This document shows, piece after piece, positions 1 to 8,538 of a stretch of DNA of 27,280 bases. Position 1 is the stretch's first letter, and each line of letters begins with the position of its first letter. Location: assembly GCA_910583895.1 (NCBI GenBank), contig CAJTYJ010000046.1:1-27280 (forward strand), written 5' to 3'. The notes under the pieces were generated by a model. It had not been told where the DNA came from. It worked only from the letters and a program-made list of their open reading frames with translations, and did no database searches. Both the position numbers and the translations under genes were made by a program. The stretch comes from an uncultured Lachnospiraceae bacterium. GTDB taxonomy: Bacteria; Bacillota; Clostridia; Lachnospirales; Lachnospiraceae.

Positions 1-243
1 GGATATCAGCAGCAGACACCTTGGGTTGGAATTGCAAATACCAATCAGAAGCTGATGCTGCAGGCGGCATCGGAGTTTGGACTGACAGATTCTGGCTGCT
101 GCTGTAAAGAATTTCTCTTGTATTCAACTTGGGAAAGATGCTATAATCCAGGATGTGGAGTTGTGCCGTTTCCTGTCGGCGCAGGCGACAGAGAACCGGA
201 CATCAACAGTAACGATAAAGGAGGAGCAGAGTATGCCGTTTGA
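1..243 (+). pseudogene. Partial, decayed ORF resembling the C-terminus of a P27-family phage terminase small subunit
   Basis: An open frame enters from the left edge and runs to a TGA at 241-243. Its first 30 residues include TPWVGIAN and SEFGLT. These resemble the C-terminal part of P27-family phage terminase small subunits, where a Pro-Trp/Tyr-x-x-Ile-x-N stretch is followed by about 12 residues and then EFGLTP. After EFGLT the expected Pro-Ser-x-Arg is missing and the frame reads into cysteine-rich, unfamiliar sequence, so I read it as a remnant whose end is lost. It overlaps the start of the restriction gene by 11 nt in another frame. The rest of any prophage would lie to the left, outside the window. 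The family call rests on memory of the motif only. Confidence 0.42.
118..147 (+). promoter_or_regulatory. Predicted sigma-A promoter for the restriction-modification operon
   Basis: A perfect -10 hexamer TATAAT lies at 142-147, with TTGTAT at 118-123 as a weak -35 and an 18-bp spacer. It lies inside the terminase-like remnant and about 85 nt upstream of the restriction gene's start codon, so it would give the imported operon its own promoter. The -35 matches only three consensus bases. Confidence 0.4.
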
Positions 244-3200
244 ATATGATGCTGATTTCCCGGCATCTGGTGGGAAGGAAGAGGCAAAAAGGCGCACAGC
301 AGAGAAAGTAAGACAATACGCTTCCCATATAGATGAATATAAGCGGTGTACCTACAATGAGACTGAGGTAAGGGTCGACTTTGTAAATCCTTTTTTCAAG
401 TCCCTGGGATGGGATGTGGATAATGAGTCAGGGCTTCCGCAGCATTTACGTGAAGTAACACATGAGGCGACGGTGCTGGTGGAGGAGCATGGACAAAGGC
501 GGAGCAAAAAACCCGACTACTCTTTTCGGGTTGGAACGGAGACGCTTTTTTACCTTGAAACGAAGAAGCCCTATGTGGATATTACCACAGATCATGCACC
601 GGCTTTTCAGCTTCGAAGATACGGATGGAGCGGAAACCTTAAGATATCTGTGCTGACAAATTACAATGATCTTTTTATCTATGACTGTACAGTGAGACCG
701 GTCGAAGATGACGACACAGGTGTTGCATTGATCGCTCATTATACTTACGAAGAATATGTAGAAAAATTCGATGAGATTTACGGACTTTTGTCAAAACAGG
801 CGGTACTGTCCGGAGATTTTGCTTCAAAATTTGATCATATACAGGGGGCGTTTTGCAAGGAGCCCTTTGATGAGTATTTTCTGAAGCAGATCAAAGACTG
901 GCGTTTCAGGCTGGGAGAAGACATTGCCGGCAACAATCCAAAGATAGATCTGGATACGCTGAATATCAGCGTACAGCGAATCCTGAACCGGATTATATTC
1001 CTTCGAATTTGCGAGGACCGAAGTTTTGAAGCATATGAGCTGCTGAAAAATATACAGGATTATGAAGAACTAAAGAAGCTTTTTCTGGAAGCGGACAAAA
1101 AATATGATTCGGGATTGTTCGGAATGCTGGAGGAGGATAAGTTTTGCCTTTCCGATGATGTGCTGATTGATATTTTCAAAAACCTGTATTATCCAAACAA
1201 TTCATATGCATTTCATGTGGTGGACCCCTATATCATCGGGCAGATATACGAGATGTTTCTCGACGAGCACCTTATGGTCAATGCAGATGGAATCGTGGTT
1301 CAGGAGAAAAAGCCGGAGGCTGTGGATTCTCAGGGCGCTGTGTACACGCCTAAAAATGTTACCGACATCATTGTTGAGCAGACGCTGACCGAGATATTTG
1401 CCGGAAAGTCGGTAGAGGAGGTGTTAAAGCTCCGTGTGGCTGACATCTGCTGCGGATCCGGCAATTTCCTTCTGTCCGCCTATGAATTTGCCATGAATTA
1501 CTGCCTGGACTGGTATATGAACCATGACAAAGCCGGCGCGATCCGCTCGGGGTATATCCGTGAAGTTCCGGGAACCAATGTCTGCAGGCTGTCTTATGAG
1601 CGCAGGAGAGAGATTCTTGTAAAAAATATCTGGGGTGTGGACATGGATCCGCTCGCAGTCGAGGTTGCAAAGTTCAGCTTGTTTTTGAAGCTTCTTGAAG
1701 ACACATCGGCAGAGGAGATAGATTCGTATACCAGAAGATCGAAAGACAGAGTCCTTCCGGGTCTAGATAAAAATATAAAAAATGGCAACAGCCTTGTGGA
1801 TGGATCCTATGCAAAGTTTTGTCCGGAGGTGTATTCGGACGATGCCAGACTTGAAATGATCAAAATGTTTGACTGGGACGAAGAGTTTGGCCATGGGGGA
1901 TTTGATGCGATTGTGGGAAATCCGCCTTATATCCGGGTTCAGAACATGGTCCGCTATTCCCCGGATGAGTATGCGTTCTATAAAAGCCGGTATTCCGGAT
2001 ATCAGACAGCAGAATCTGACCTGCTGGATAAATATTTCCTGTTTATCGAGCGGGCCTGGATGCTCCTTTGCAGCGGCGGTCTCATCGGGTATCTTATACC
2101 GCATAAATTTATGAATATCCGGTCGGGAAATGTCATGCGGCGTTTTTTGACAGAACGAGGCGCAGTGAAAAAAATCATCCATTTTGGCACCCATCAGGTG
2201 TTCAAAAACAGAAGCACATATACTTGTATTCTGGTACTTTCCAAAGAAAGGCAGCAGAAATTCCACCTTGCATTTGTGCGTGACTGGAATCTGTTTTTAT
2301 TTGACCACAAGGTGAACTTTGAGGAGTATGACCAGAGCGTCATCGGAGAAAATCCGTGGCTCTTTATTCCGGGTCAGGTGCAAGAAAGCCTGTCGGCAGG
2401 GGAACAAAACTGTGAACCGCTGGAAGTGCTTGCCGATATATTTGTCGGAGTACAGACCAGTGCGGATAAAACATACATCATCTACGCTGACCGGGAAGAT
2501 GAGAAGTATGTGTATTTTACGGACAAGAATCAGAGGGCCCGAAAGGCGGAAAAAGGCATTCTGAGGAAGAGTATTTACGATGCGAAGCTGGCCAAGTACG
2601 AGAAAATTGTTGCGAACAGTTACATCATATTCCCTTATGAAGAGGTGAATGGCAAACCCAGACTGATTGATATGGATACCATGAGGGAGAACTATCCGGA
2701 AGCATTCGCATATCTGTCGGAGTTTCGATGTGAACTGGACAAGCGGAATATGCCGGGCAGGACGGAGGATACCTGGTACGCTTATGGACGGAGTCAGAGC
2801 CTTAGAAGATTTGTAAACGGCCAGCATCTTATCTGGCCGGTGCTGTCTCTGGATGCAAACTATGTGTACGATGATGAGATGGTTGTGTTCACAGGCGGCG
2901 GCAACGGACCTTTTTACGGGATTGAACGGAAGAAGGAGACAAAAGAGTCGATTTTTTATATTCAGGCCATATTAAATCACTGGCTTATGGAAATGCTGGT
3001 GAGAAAGAGCGCAAGTACGTTCCGGGGCGGGTATTATTCCCATGGCAAGCAGTTTATCGCAAAGCTTCCCATATACCGCATAGACTGGTCCCGCAAAGAT
3101 GACACTGCAAGGCATGATGCCATTGTAGAGAAAGTGCATCTTATAGAAGACCTGACAGACCGCATGAACAAGGCACGCAACTCCTCCATGCAGAATACAC

Positions 3201-3313
3201 TGAAAAGATCTGTGTCAGCTGCCAAAAAAGAGCTGGAGATGTTGATTGACAGGCTGTATGGAGTAGAAGGATTACGAATGGAGATATCAGATGAAACCGA
3301 TGGATGGTTATAA
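233..3313 (+). CDS. Type IIG restriction enzyme/N6-adenine methyltransferase fusion (Eco57I-like)
   Basis: This 1026-aa protein should both cleave DNA and methylate adenine in its target. The N-terminus carries a PD-(D/E)xK nuclease signature: Pro94-Asp95, then Glu109-Thr110-Lys111 in FYLETKKP. A helical connector follows. Then comes a class gamma methylase: SAM motif I is DICCGSGNF at 404-412 and the catalytic motif is NPPY at 563-566 within IVGNPPYIR. The C-terminal third (about 700-1000) looks like a TaqI/Eco57I-type target recognition region. Length and order match Eco57I (about 1000 aa). I start at ATG 233, not the in-frame ATG at 155, because AAGGAGGA sits 8 nt before 233 and the extra 26 residues look non-coding. 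It overlaps the companion methylase by 23 nt. No control (C) protein gene is seen. Its base composition looks more A/T-rich than the pyr/pur genes, consistent with acquisition. The target sequence cannot be read from the protein. Confidence 0.88.
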   Translation: MPFEYDADFPASGGKEEAKRRTAEKVRQYASHIDEYKRCTYNETEVRVDFVNPFFKSLGWDVDNESGLPQHLREVTHEATVLVEEHGQRRSKKPDYSFRVGTETLFYLETKKPYVDITTDHAPAFQLRRYGWSGNLKISVLTNYNDLFIYDCTVRPVEDDDTGVALIAHYTYEEYVEKFDEIYGLLSKQAVLSGDFASKFDHIQGAFCKEPFDEYFLKQIKDWRFRLGEDIAGNNPKIDLDTLNISVQRILNRIIFLRICEDRSFEAYELLKNIQDYEELKKLFLEADKKYDSGLFGMLEEDKFCLSDDVLIDIFKNLYYPNNSYAFHVVDPYIIGQIYEMFLDEHLMVNADGIVVQEKKPEAVDSQGAVYTPKNVTDIIVEQTLTEIFAGKSVEEVLKLRVADICCGSGNFLLSAYEFAMNYCLDWYMNHDKAGAIRSGYIREVPGTNVCRLSYERRREILVKNIWGVDMDPLAVEVAKFSLFLKLLEDTSAEEIDSYTRRSKDRVLPGLDKNIKNGNSLVDGSYAKFCPEVYSDDARLEMIKMFDWDEEFGHGGFDAIVGNPPYIRVQNMVRYSPDEYAFYKSRYSGYQTAESDLLDKYFLFIERAWMLLCSGGLIGYLIPHKFMNIRSGNVMRRFLTERGAVKKIIHFGTHQVFKNRSTYTCILVLSKERQQKFHLAFVRDWNLFLFDHKVNFEEYDQSVIGENPWLFIPGQVQESLSAGEQNCEPLEVLADIFVGVQTSADKTYIIYADREDEKYVYFTDKNQRARKAEKGILRKSIYDAKLAKYEKIVANSYIIFPYEEVNGKPRLIDMDTMRENYPEAFAYLSEFRCELDKRNMPGRTEDTWYAYGRSQSLRRFVNGQHLIWPVLSLDANYVYDDEMVVFTGGGNGPFYGIERKKETKESIFYIQAILNHWLMEMLVRKSASTFRGGYYSHGKQFIAKLPIYRIDWSRKDDTARHDAIVEKVHLIEDLTDRMNKARNSSMQNTLKRSVSAAKKELEMLIDRLYGVEGLRMEISDETDGWL

Positions 3314-4898
3314 CAAGCTGCGAGGAGGCTATTACACCCCGCCGGATATATCAGATTTTATGATACGGTGGGCAAATCCATCTCCCGAATCCCGTATTTT
3401 GGAGCCCAGCTGCGGGGACGGAAGCTTTTTGGCTGCTATCAGGAAAAATGGTCCGCGAGTCTGTGACGACCATGTGACCGGGATAGAGCTTGACGCTTAT
3501 GAAGCAGAAAAGGCAAGACAATATGGTTACACGGTCATGGAGGGGGATTATTTTTCCTATTATAAGCAGAACATTGAAGGCAGACAGCGCTTTGATGTGA
3601 TTGTCGGGAATCCTCCTTTTATTCGGTATCAGAATTTTGATGAGAAATACCGTGCGGCGGCGTTCGATTTGATGAAGCAGCATGGCTTTCATCCGAATCG
3701 GCTGACCAATATATGGCTTCCTTTTCTTCTTCTGTCGTGCGAAGCTCTAAGTGACAGCGGGAAGATCGGGATGGTGATTCCTGCAGAGTTGTTTCAGGTA
3801 AACTATGCGGCGGAAGCCAGGGAGTACCTGAGTTCCCATTTTGACAGGCTGACGCTTGTGACTTTCAAAAAGCTTGTGTTCGACGGCATCCAGCAGGAGG
3901 TAGTGCTTCTCCTTGGCGAGAAGCGTTCCAGGGAAAAGGGGATACGGGTAGTAGAACTTGATGGTCTGGATGCGCTTGTTGGTGAAGGCGTTTCCTGCCT
4001 GGACAGATCCGAGATGAAAAAACTGGATCACAGTACGGATAAATGGGTGAAGTATTATCTGACCAACGAAGAGCTTGAGATACTGGGCAGACTGAATGCG
4101 GATGAAAGGATTTCGGATGCACAGGAACTGTTTGAGGTCAACGTCGGTCTGGTGAGCGGAGAAAATGACTTCTTTCTTTGCAGTTGGGACAATGTGGTGG
4201 AGTGGAATCTGGAAAAAGATGTCAGTCCGATCATCAGCCGTTCTGAGCAGGTGAGAGGCGTGCTTCTTTCGGAAGGTGAATACCTGCAGCTGAGAGAAAA
4301 GGGGAAACGTGTATATATGTTCACACCCGGGGACAGACCTCTGGAAGCCCTCAGCGAAGGGGCCAGCAGGTATATTGCGTGGGGAGAGGGCAAAGGATAC
4401 GACAAAAACTATAAATGCAGGATTCGTAAAAGATGGTACCATGTGCCGATATCCTGGAAGGCGGATGCTTTTTTGATCCGGCAGGCAAATCTGTATCCGA
4501 AAATGGTCCTGAATTTCACAGGAGCGCTTGTGACAGATACGCTGCATAAGGTGCGGTTTCATGAGGGAGTGGATGGGAGTGCCGTTGCATCCGCTTTTTT
4601 AAACACCTATACACTTGCGCTCAGCGAGACGCTTGGCCGCAGTTATGGCGGGGGTGTTCTGACCTTTGAACCGGGAGAAATGCGCAAAATGAGGATCCCG
4701 ATGAAAGGGGCGGACAAACTTGATATCAAAAAGATAGACCGGCTTCAAAGGGAAGGCAGATATGAGGAAATACTGTCATACACGGATCAGATTTTGCTGT
4801 ACGACCATCTGAATCTGACGGAGTATGAAGTCAAACTTCTGCATTCTATATGGAATAAAATGCGTGATCGCAGACTGATGCGCAGGCAAAGCAGTTAG
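3291..4898 (+). CDS. Companion N6-adenine DNA methyltransferase of the Type IIG system (M.Eco57I-like)
   Basis: This 535-aa class I SAM-dependent DNA methylase should protect the host site methylated incompletely by the fusion enzyme. It begins with a GGYYTPP methylase N-terminus. SAM-binding motif I is EPSCGDGSF at 38-46 and the catalytic NPPF is at 107-110 in IVGNPPFIR. The remainder resembles a TaqI/Eco57I-type C-terminal recognition domain. Known Eco57I systems pair a restriction-methylase fusion with a separate methylase of about 544 aa that modifies both strands, and both size and gene order here agree. The start ATG at 3291 lies inside the end of the upstream gene (23-nt overlap), implying translational coupling. 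ATG 3300 is an in-frame alternative. No nuclease motif is visible. The gene ends 38 nt from the convergent acyltransferase. Confidence 0.85.
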   Translation: MKPMDGYNKLRGGYYTPPDISDFMIRWANPSPESRILEPSCGDGSFLAAIRKNGPRVCDDHVTGIELDAYEAEKARQYGYTVMEGDYFSYYKQNIEGRQRFDVIVGNPPFIRYQNFDEKYRAAAFDLMKQHGFHPNRLTNIWLPFLLLSCEALSDSGKIGMVIPAELFQVNYAAEAREYLSSHFDRLTLVTFKKLVFDGIQQEVVLLLGEKRSREKGIRVVELDGLDALVGEGVSCLDRSEMKKLDHSTDKWVKYYLTNEELEILGRLNADERISDAQELFEVNVGLVSGENDFFLCSWDNVVEWNLEKDVSPIISRSEQVRGVLLSEGEYLQLREKGKRVYMFTPGDRPLEALSEGASRYIAWGEGKGYDKNYKCRIRKRWYHVPISWKADAFLIRQANLYPKMVLNFTGALVTDTLHKVRFHEGVDGSAVASAFLNTYTLALSETLGRSYGGGVLTFEPGEMRKMRIPMKGADKLDIKKIDRLQREGRYEEILSYTDQILLYDHLNLTEYEVKLLHSIWNKMRDRRLMRRQSS

Positions 4899-4902
4899 CG
4901 TG

Positions 4903-4923
4903 CGGACCGATCTTCTTCGTCCG
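4903..4923. terminator. Weak hairpin between convergent genes
   Basis: CGGAC at 4903-4907 can pair with GTCCG at 4919-4923 around an 11-nt loop, in the 38-nt gap between the convergent methylase and acyltransferase genes. A shared terminator is plausible by position, but the stem is only 5 bp and has no T-run on either side. Confidence 0.22.
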
Positions 4924-4936
4924 GCGGGTGGAAGAC

Positions 4937-5908
4937 TTATTTTCCAAAAAGAAGGAAAGAGAGTACCGGCACCCGTCGGATGATGTAGATGAGGGCAGCG
5001 GTGATCAGGCTCATGGCCGCGAAAGCGGCGGCGCTGTAGAGAAGGCCGGAGGGACTGTAGAAGGCGTAGGAGACCTGATCAGGATTTAAGATGGTGGCGA
5101 ACTGGTAGTGCAGGACATAGATTTCCAGGGTATATTGGCCCAGACATGCCAGCCGGGATTTGATGCGGCAGGGTTTCCAGTCCAGGACAAGCCGGATAAG
5201 GGCCAGGCAGCCGAGGAAGGAGGCGATGGTCTGGATGCCAAGCATGATGATTCCGGTTACGGTTACCAGATCCAACCGGGCAGCCATAAGTAAAAAAAGG
5301 ACTCCGCCGGCGCAGGCGGCGGTTCTCTGGATGACGTCGGGGATCCATTTTTTCAGAAACTCCGGGTGCATTCCGCAGAAATAGGCACTAATATAATAAG
5401 GAAGATAAATGATCAGAATGGATGGACTTAAAAAGGTCACGTTTGCCAGATAGGCAAAGAGGACCAGGCCGCTGCTTCCTAAGAAGGCGAGCCAGAAGCA
5501 CCATTCTTTTTTTGTTTTTGCATGGATCAGCTGAGCCGTGCAGGACATCCAGGTGAACAGGAATAAAGTCATCAAAAACCACAGACCATAATCCAGCTGG
5601 AAGAGCACCGTTCGAAAAGCGCGGGGGACATAGGTGATATGCTGCAGGATGAGCCAGGAAAAAAAGGGCAGAAGATAGGAGACCGCCCGTTTTTTCATCC
5701 GGTTTTGGTACTGCCTGAAGTCCTGGATTTTGGTACCGGCTCCGGCCAGGTAGCCGCTGATCAGAAAAAACAGGGGCATCTGCAGGGACTTTATGATATC
5801 ATAAAGGTAGGGATCGGTCATATGATTGTGTACCTGTACATGTCCCGCCATTACCAGCAGAATGGCGATTCCTTTCAGACAGTCCAGCGATTCGTTTCGT
5901 TCTTTCAT
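4937..5908 (-). CDS. Membrane acyltransferase, acyltransferase-3 family (COG3594-like O-acetylase)
   Basis: This 323-aa polytopic membrane protein probably transfers an acetyl or other acyl group to a surface sugar or polymer. The N-terminus NESLDCLKGIAILLVMAGH is typical of the family. It places Lys12 ten residues before His23, where other acyltransferase-3 proteins have Arg-x10-His; Lys is usual in the COG3594 O-acetylase branch as I recall it. MPLFFLISGYLAG at about 44-56 is the next family block, followed by roughly ten hydrophobic segments. I use ATG 5908 rather than the upstream in-frame ATG 5983, because AGGTGG lies just before it and a promoter lies between the two. It points away from the glycerophosphotransferase gene, and the pair suggests envelope polymer tailoring. 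The substrate is unknown. Confidence 0.8.
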   Translation of the reverse strand: MKERNESLDCLKGIAILLVMAGHVQVHNHMTDPYLYDIIKSLQMPLFFLISGYLAGAGTKIQDFRQYQNRMKKRAVSYLLPFFSWLILQHITYVPRAFRTVLFQLDYGLWFLMTLFLFTWMSCTAQLIHAKTKKEWCFWLAFLGSSGLVLFAYLANVTFLSPSILIIYLPYYISAYFCGMHPEFLKKWIPDVIQRTAACAGGVLFLLMAARLDLVTVTGIIMLGIQTIASFLGCLALIRLVLDWKPCRIKSRLACLGQYTLEIYVLHYQFATILNPDQVSYAFYSPSGLLYSAAAFAAMSLITAALIYIIRRVPVLSFLLFGK

Positions 5909-5930
5909 GGTCCACCTCATTTCTGTAAGC

Positions 5931-5959
5931 ATTCTAACACAGGATTTGACCAGGGACAA
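5931..5959 (-). promoter_or_regulatory. Predicted promoter of the acyltransferase gene
   Basis: Read on the minus strand, TTGTCC (5954-5959) is followed by exactly 17 bp and TAGAAT (5931-5936), matching consensus at 4/6 and 5/6. Transcription would begin near 5924, giving a leader of about 16 nt before the ATG at 5908. This supports the shorter start. Confidence 0.5.
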
Positions 5960-5974
5960 GGTGTATGTTACACT
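5946..5974 (+). promoter_or_regulatory. Predicted plus-strand promoter overlapping the divergent one
   Basis: TTGACC (5946-5951), a 17-bp spacer and TACACT (5969-5974), preceded by TGT as an extended -10, face the glycerophosphotransferase gene. The -35 lies within the spacer of the minus-strand promoter, so the two promoters would compete for polymerase. A second -10-like TATAAT at 5997-6002 has no good -35. Confidence 0.4.
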
Positions 5975-6260
5975 TATAGACATGTTTGAGGATGGTTATA
6001 ATTTGCGTTTATGCTATCCGGACAGCAGACGTGGACAGATGATTTTTTCCGGTTCCGTTTTTGCTTTGTGAGAGAAGGCGGCAGTATTTGGGCCCGGCAT
6101 GGTATATACATCCGAGGATGTGTGGGCAAGGGAGAAGTGAATGCCTGTGCCGGTACGAAAGGACAATCGATGCATCCGAAGAACAAGGGTTTTACGGAAA
6201 TTTTGCCTGCGCCGGGCTGAACATGGAAAACAGCAACGATAATAAAGGAGCGATCGTACT

Positions 6261-7436
6261 ATGATGGAGTGGCTTCGCAAATCGCCGGTATATCCGGTGC
6301 TGGCCGGGGCGTATCCGGCGTTTCACAGGATTTTGATCTTCTGGGTCTGGCAGATCTGTTCGCTTTTACCGGTGAAAAAAAAGAAGATCATATTCAGCAA
6401 TTTTAATGGAGGGGGATTTGGGGACAACACCCGGTATATTGCGGAAGAATGTCTCCGACGAAAGATTCCCTATGAGATGTACTGGGTCTGCGAAAAACCG
6501 GGCTGTCAGTTTCCGCCGGGGCTTAAGATTGTCCGGCCGAACTGTATTTCTTTCGTGTACCATATGTCCACAGCGGGTTTCTGGGTGGACAATACGAGAA
6601 AACTGTATTATTTTAAGAAGAAAAAAGGGCAGATTTATATCCATACCTGGCATGCGGGACCGGGACTGAAGCGGATCGAAAAGGATGCAGGGACGGGGCT
6701 GAGTCCGGAGTATATTGCCTATGCCAAAAGAGATTCTGCCCACATGGATCTGCTTTTGAGCAACTGCGGATTCTGGACGAAATGTTTTCGGAGCTGTTTT
6801 TGGTATGACGGGCCGATCCTGGAGAAGGGACTTCCGAAAAATGATCTTTATTTTCAGGACCAGGAGCCTCTGCGCAGGATGATCCGGTCATATTATCAGC
6901 TTGAGGAGCAGGTGAATCTGGTGCTTTATGTGCCCACGTGGCGGGAGGACCGGAAACTTCATGTGTATCACCTGGATTTTGAGGGATGTCTGGATGCTCT
7001 GGAACAAAGGTTCGGCGGCCGGTGGGTGATGCTGGTGCGGCTGCATCCCAACGTCAACGCGGCAGATTTTGACATCCATTACACAGATCGGGTGATAAAC
7101 GCTTCTCCTTACGATAACTCTCAGGAACTGCTGGCGGCGGGAGATGCGGTGATCACGGATTATTCTTCCTGCGGGTTCGACTATATGCAGCTTGGACGGC
7201 CTTCTTTTCTGTATGCGGAAGACTATGAACAGATGAAGCAGGACAAAGGATACTATCTGGAGCTTACCGATCTTCCCTGTCCGGCTGCTTTTTCCAATGA
7301 GCAGATGATTCGGAATATCCTGGAATTTTCAGAAGAAGATTACGGAAAAAAACGCGTACAGTTTATGGAAAAAATGCAGTATTATGACGACGGACACGGG
7401 TCCGAGGCTGTGGTGGATTATATATTAGAGCGGTGA
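6261..7436 (+). CDS. CDP-glycerol:glycerophosphotransferase family protein (teichoic-acid-type polymer synthesis)
   Basis: This 391-aa enzyme should transfer glycerol-phosphate or ribitol-phosphate from a CDP-linked donor to a teichoic-acid-like or capsular acceptor at the inner membrane face. Family marks are KIIFSNFNGGGFGDN near 42-56, HTWHAGPGLK at 128-137 (the conserved His-Gly/His-x-Pro-x-Lys block), LYVPTWRED in the middle, and TDYSS around Asp300 followed by DYMQLGRPSFLY. An N-terminal hydrophobic patch near 20-38 fits membrane association. Size matches the shorter TagB/TarB-like members rather than the about 700-aa TagF. ATG 6261 has AAAGGAG 10 nt upstream; ATG 6264 is an alternative. 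No other teichoic-acid gene is nearby, so the acceptor cannot be inferred. A single gene between two promoters suggests its own transcript. Confidence 0.85.
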   Translation: MMEWLRKSPVYPVLAGAYPAFHRILIFWVWQICSLLPVKKKKIIFSNFNGGGFGDNTRYIAEECLRRKIPYEMYWVCEKPGCQFPPGLKIVRPNCISFVYHMSTAGFWVDNTRKLYYFKKKKGQIYIHTWHAGPGLKRIEKDAGTGLSPEYIAYAKRDSAHMDLLLSNCGFWTKCFRSCFWYDGPILEKGLPKNDLYFQDQEPLRRMIRSYYQLEEQVNLVLYVPTWREDRKLHVYHLDFEGCLDALEQRFGGRWVMLVRLHPNVNAADFDIHYTDRVINASPYDNSQELLAAGDAVITDYSSCGFDYMQLGRPSFLYAEDYEQMKQDKGYYLELTDLPCPAAFSNEQMIRNILEFSEEDYGKKRVQFMEKMQYYDDGHGSEAVVDYILER

Positions 7437-7463
7437 ACATCCGGCGCAATTTTGCCGTGATAA

Positions 7464-7492
7464 TTGTATTCAAAGGAAAAATATAGTATAAT
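7464..7492 (+). promoter_or_regulatory. Predicted promoter of the pyr operon
   Basis: TTGTAT (7464-7469), 17 bp, then perfect TATAAT (7487-7492). Transcription would begin near 7499, about 60 nt before pyrF. The leader is too short for a PyrR-type antiterminator plus terminator, and I see none. Confidence 0.6.
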
Positions 7493-7558
7493 TTAAAACA
7501 TGTAAAATTGGATGCGTTTGGAAAACGACAGGAAGTAGATAAAGAAGGAGACACAAGA

Positions 7559-8485
7559 ATGATCAACAAATTAATTGACAAGATCCAGAAAACAAAGGCC
7601 CCGATTGTGGTGGGCTTAGACCCCATGCTCTCCTATGTACCAGAGCAGGTAAAGGAGCGGGCGTTTGCCGAGTACGGGGAAACCCTTGCGGGGGCGGCGG
7701 AGGCCATCTGGCAATTTAATAAGGAGATCGTGGACAAGACCTTTGACCTGATTCCGGCGGTCAAGCCCCAGATTGCCATGTATGAGCAGTTTGGCATCGA
7801 GGGGATGCAGGCTTATAAAAAGACCGTGGATTACTGCAAATCGAAAGATCTTCTGGTGATCGGGGATGTGAAGCGTGGAGACATCGGTTCTACTTCCGCG
7901 GCTTATGCGGCGGGGCATCTGGGTAAGGTGCAGGTGGGCAGCAGGACTTATGCAGGTTTTGACGAAGACTTTGCCACCGTGAATCCATATCTTGGGTCCG
8001 ATGGGGTGAAACCTTTTATCGATGTATGCAAAGAGGAGAAAAAGGGACTGTTTATCCTGGTAAAGACATCCAATCCTTCCAGCGGAGAATTTCAGGACCA
8101 GTTAGTGGATGGAAAGCCTTTGTATGAGCTGGTGGGCGAGAAGGTGGCTCAGTGGGGCGAGGAGCACTGTTCAGAAACTTACAGCTACATCGGGGCCGTG
8201 GTGGGAGCCACCTATCCGGAGCAGGGAAAGCTCTTAAGAAAGGTAATGCCAAAATCCTTTATTCTGGTACCGGGCTACGGGGCGCAGGGAGGAAAAGGCA
8301 GGGATTTGGTCCATTTCTTCAATGATGACGGTCTGGGAGCCATCGTCAATTCTTCCAGGGGCATTATCGCTGCCTATAAGCAGGAGGCGTACCAAAAGTA
8401 CGGGCAGGAGAACTTTGGAGAGGCATCCCGGAAAGCCGTGGAGGATATGATTGCAGATATCCGGGGTGCTTTGGAGACAAGATAG
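7559..8485 (+). CDS. pyrF: Orotidine 5'-phosphate decarboxylase
   Basis: Decarboxylates OMP to UMP, the last step of de novo pyrimidine synthesis, in the cytoplasm. The 308-aa length and sequence fit the longer (type 2) subfamily. Visible marks are GLDPML at 19-24, VKPQIAMYEQFG near 68-79, the catalytic DVKRGD at 103-108 (Asp103, Lys105 and Asp108 are the proton-relay residues), VKTSNPSSGEFQ, and a C-terminal ILVPGYGAQGG plus NSSRGI phosphate-binding region. I start at ATG 7559, because AAGGAG lies about 8 nt before it and the in-frame ATG 7508 would add 17 unlike residues. It is first in the operon; pyrK follows after about 50 nt. Confidence 0.95.
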   Translation: MINKLIDKIQKTKAPIVVGLDPMLSYVPEQVKERAFAEYGETLAGAAEAIWQFNKEIVDKTFDLIPAVKPQIAMYEQFGIEGMQAYKKTVDYCKSKDLLVIGDVKRGDIGSTSAAYAAGHLGKVQVGSRTYAGFDEDFATVNPYLGSDGVKPFIDVCKEEKKGLFILVKTSNPSSGEFQDQLVDGKPLYELVGEKVAQWGEEHCSETYSYIGAVVGATYPEQGKLLRKVMPKSFILVPGYGAQGGKGRDLVHFFNDDGLGAIVNSSRGIIAAYKQEAYQKYGQENFGEASRKAVEDMIADIRGALETR

Positions 8486-8538
8486 AAAAAGATGAGAGAC
8501 TGGGCAGGATGCGAAAGGGTATCCGGGAAAGGAGCAGG

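Larger units (their letters stand above)
5909..6260. other. Intergenic region of 352 nt with divergent promoters
   Basis: Beyond the two overlapping promoters at 5931-5974 and the TATAAT at 5997-6002, I recognise nothing in it. It would make a leader of about 280 nt for the glycerophosphotransferase gene. I found no known riboswitch core and no convincing terminator hairpin. Short open frames in it have no family resemblance. Confidence 0.5.

Noticed and set aside
155..232. N-terminal extension of the restriction gene from ATG 155
   Set aside because: The 26 extra residues resemble nothing and lie before a strong ribosome site for ATG 233.
233..3313. Reading the large methylase as BREX PglX or a Type I HsdM
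   Set aside because: An N-terminal PD-ExK nuclease, one NPPY methylase and a separate 535-aa methylase fit Eco57I-type Type IIG. No brxA/B/C, pglZ, hsdS or hsdR is present.
6011..6220. 69-codon open frame in the 5909-6260 gap
   Set aside because: No ribosome site and no recognisable protein features; other frames in the region are equally open.
7499..7558. PyrR-type attenuator in the pyrF leader
   Set aside because: The leader is only about 60 nt and has no terminator hairpin or PyrR-loop-like sequence.
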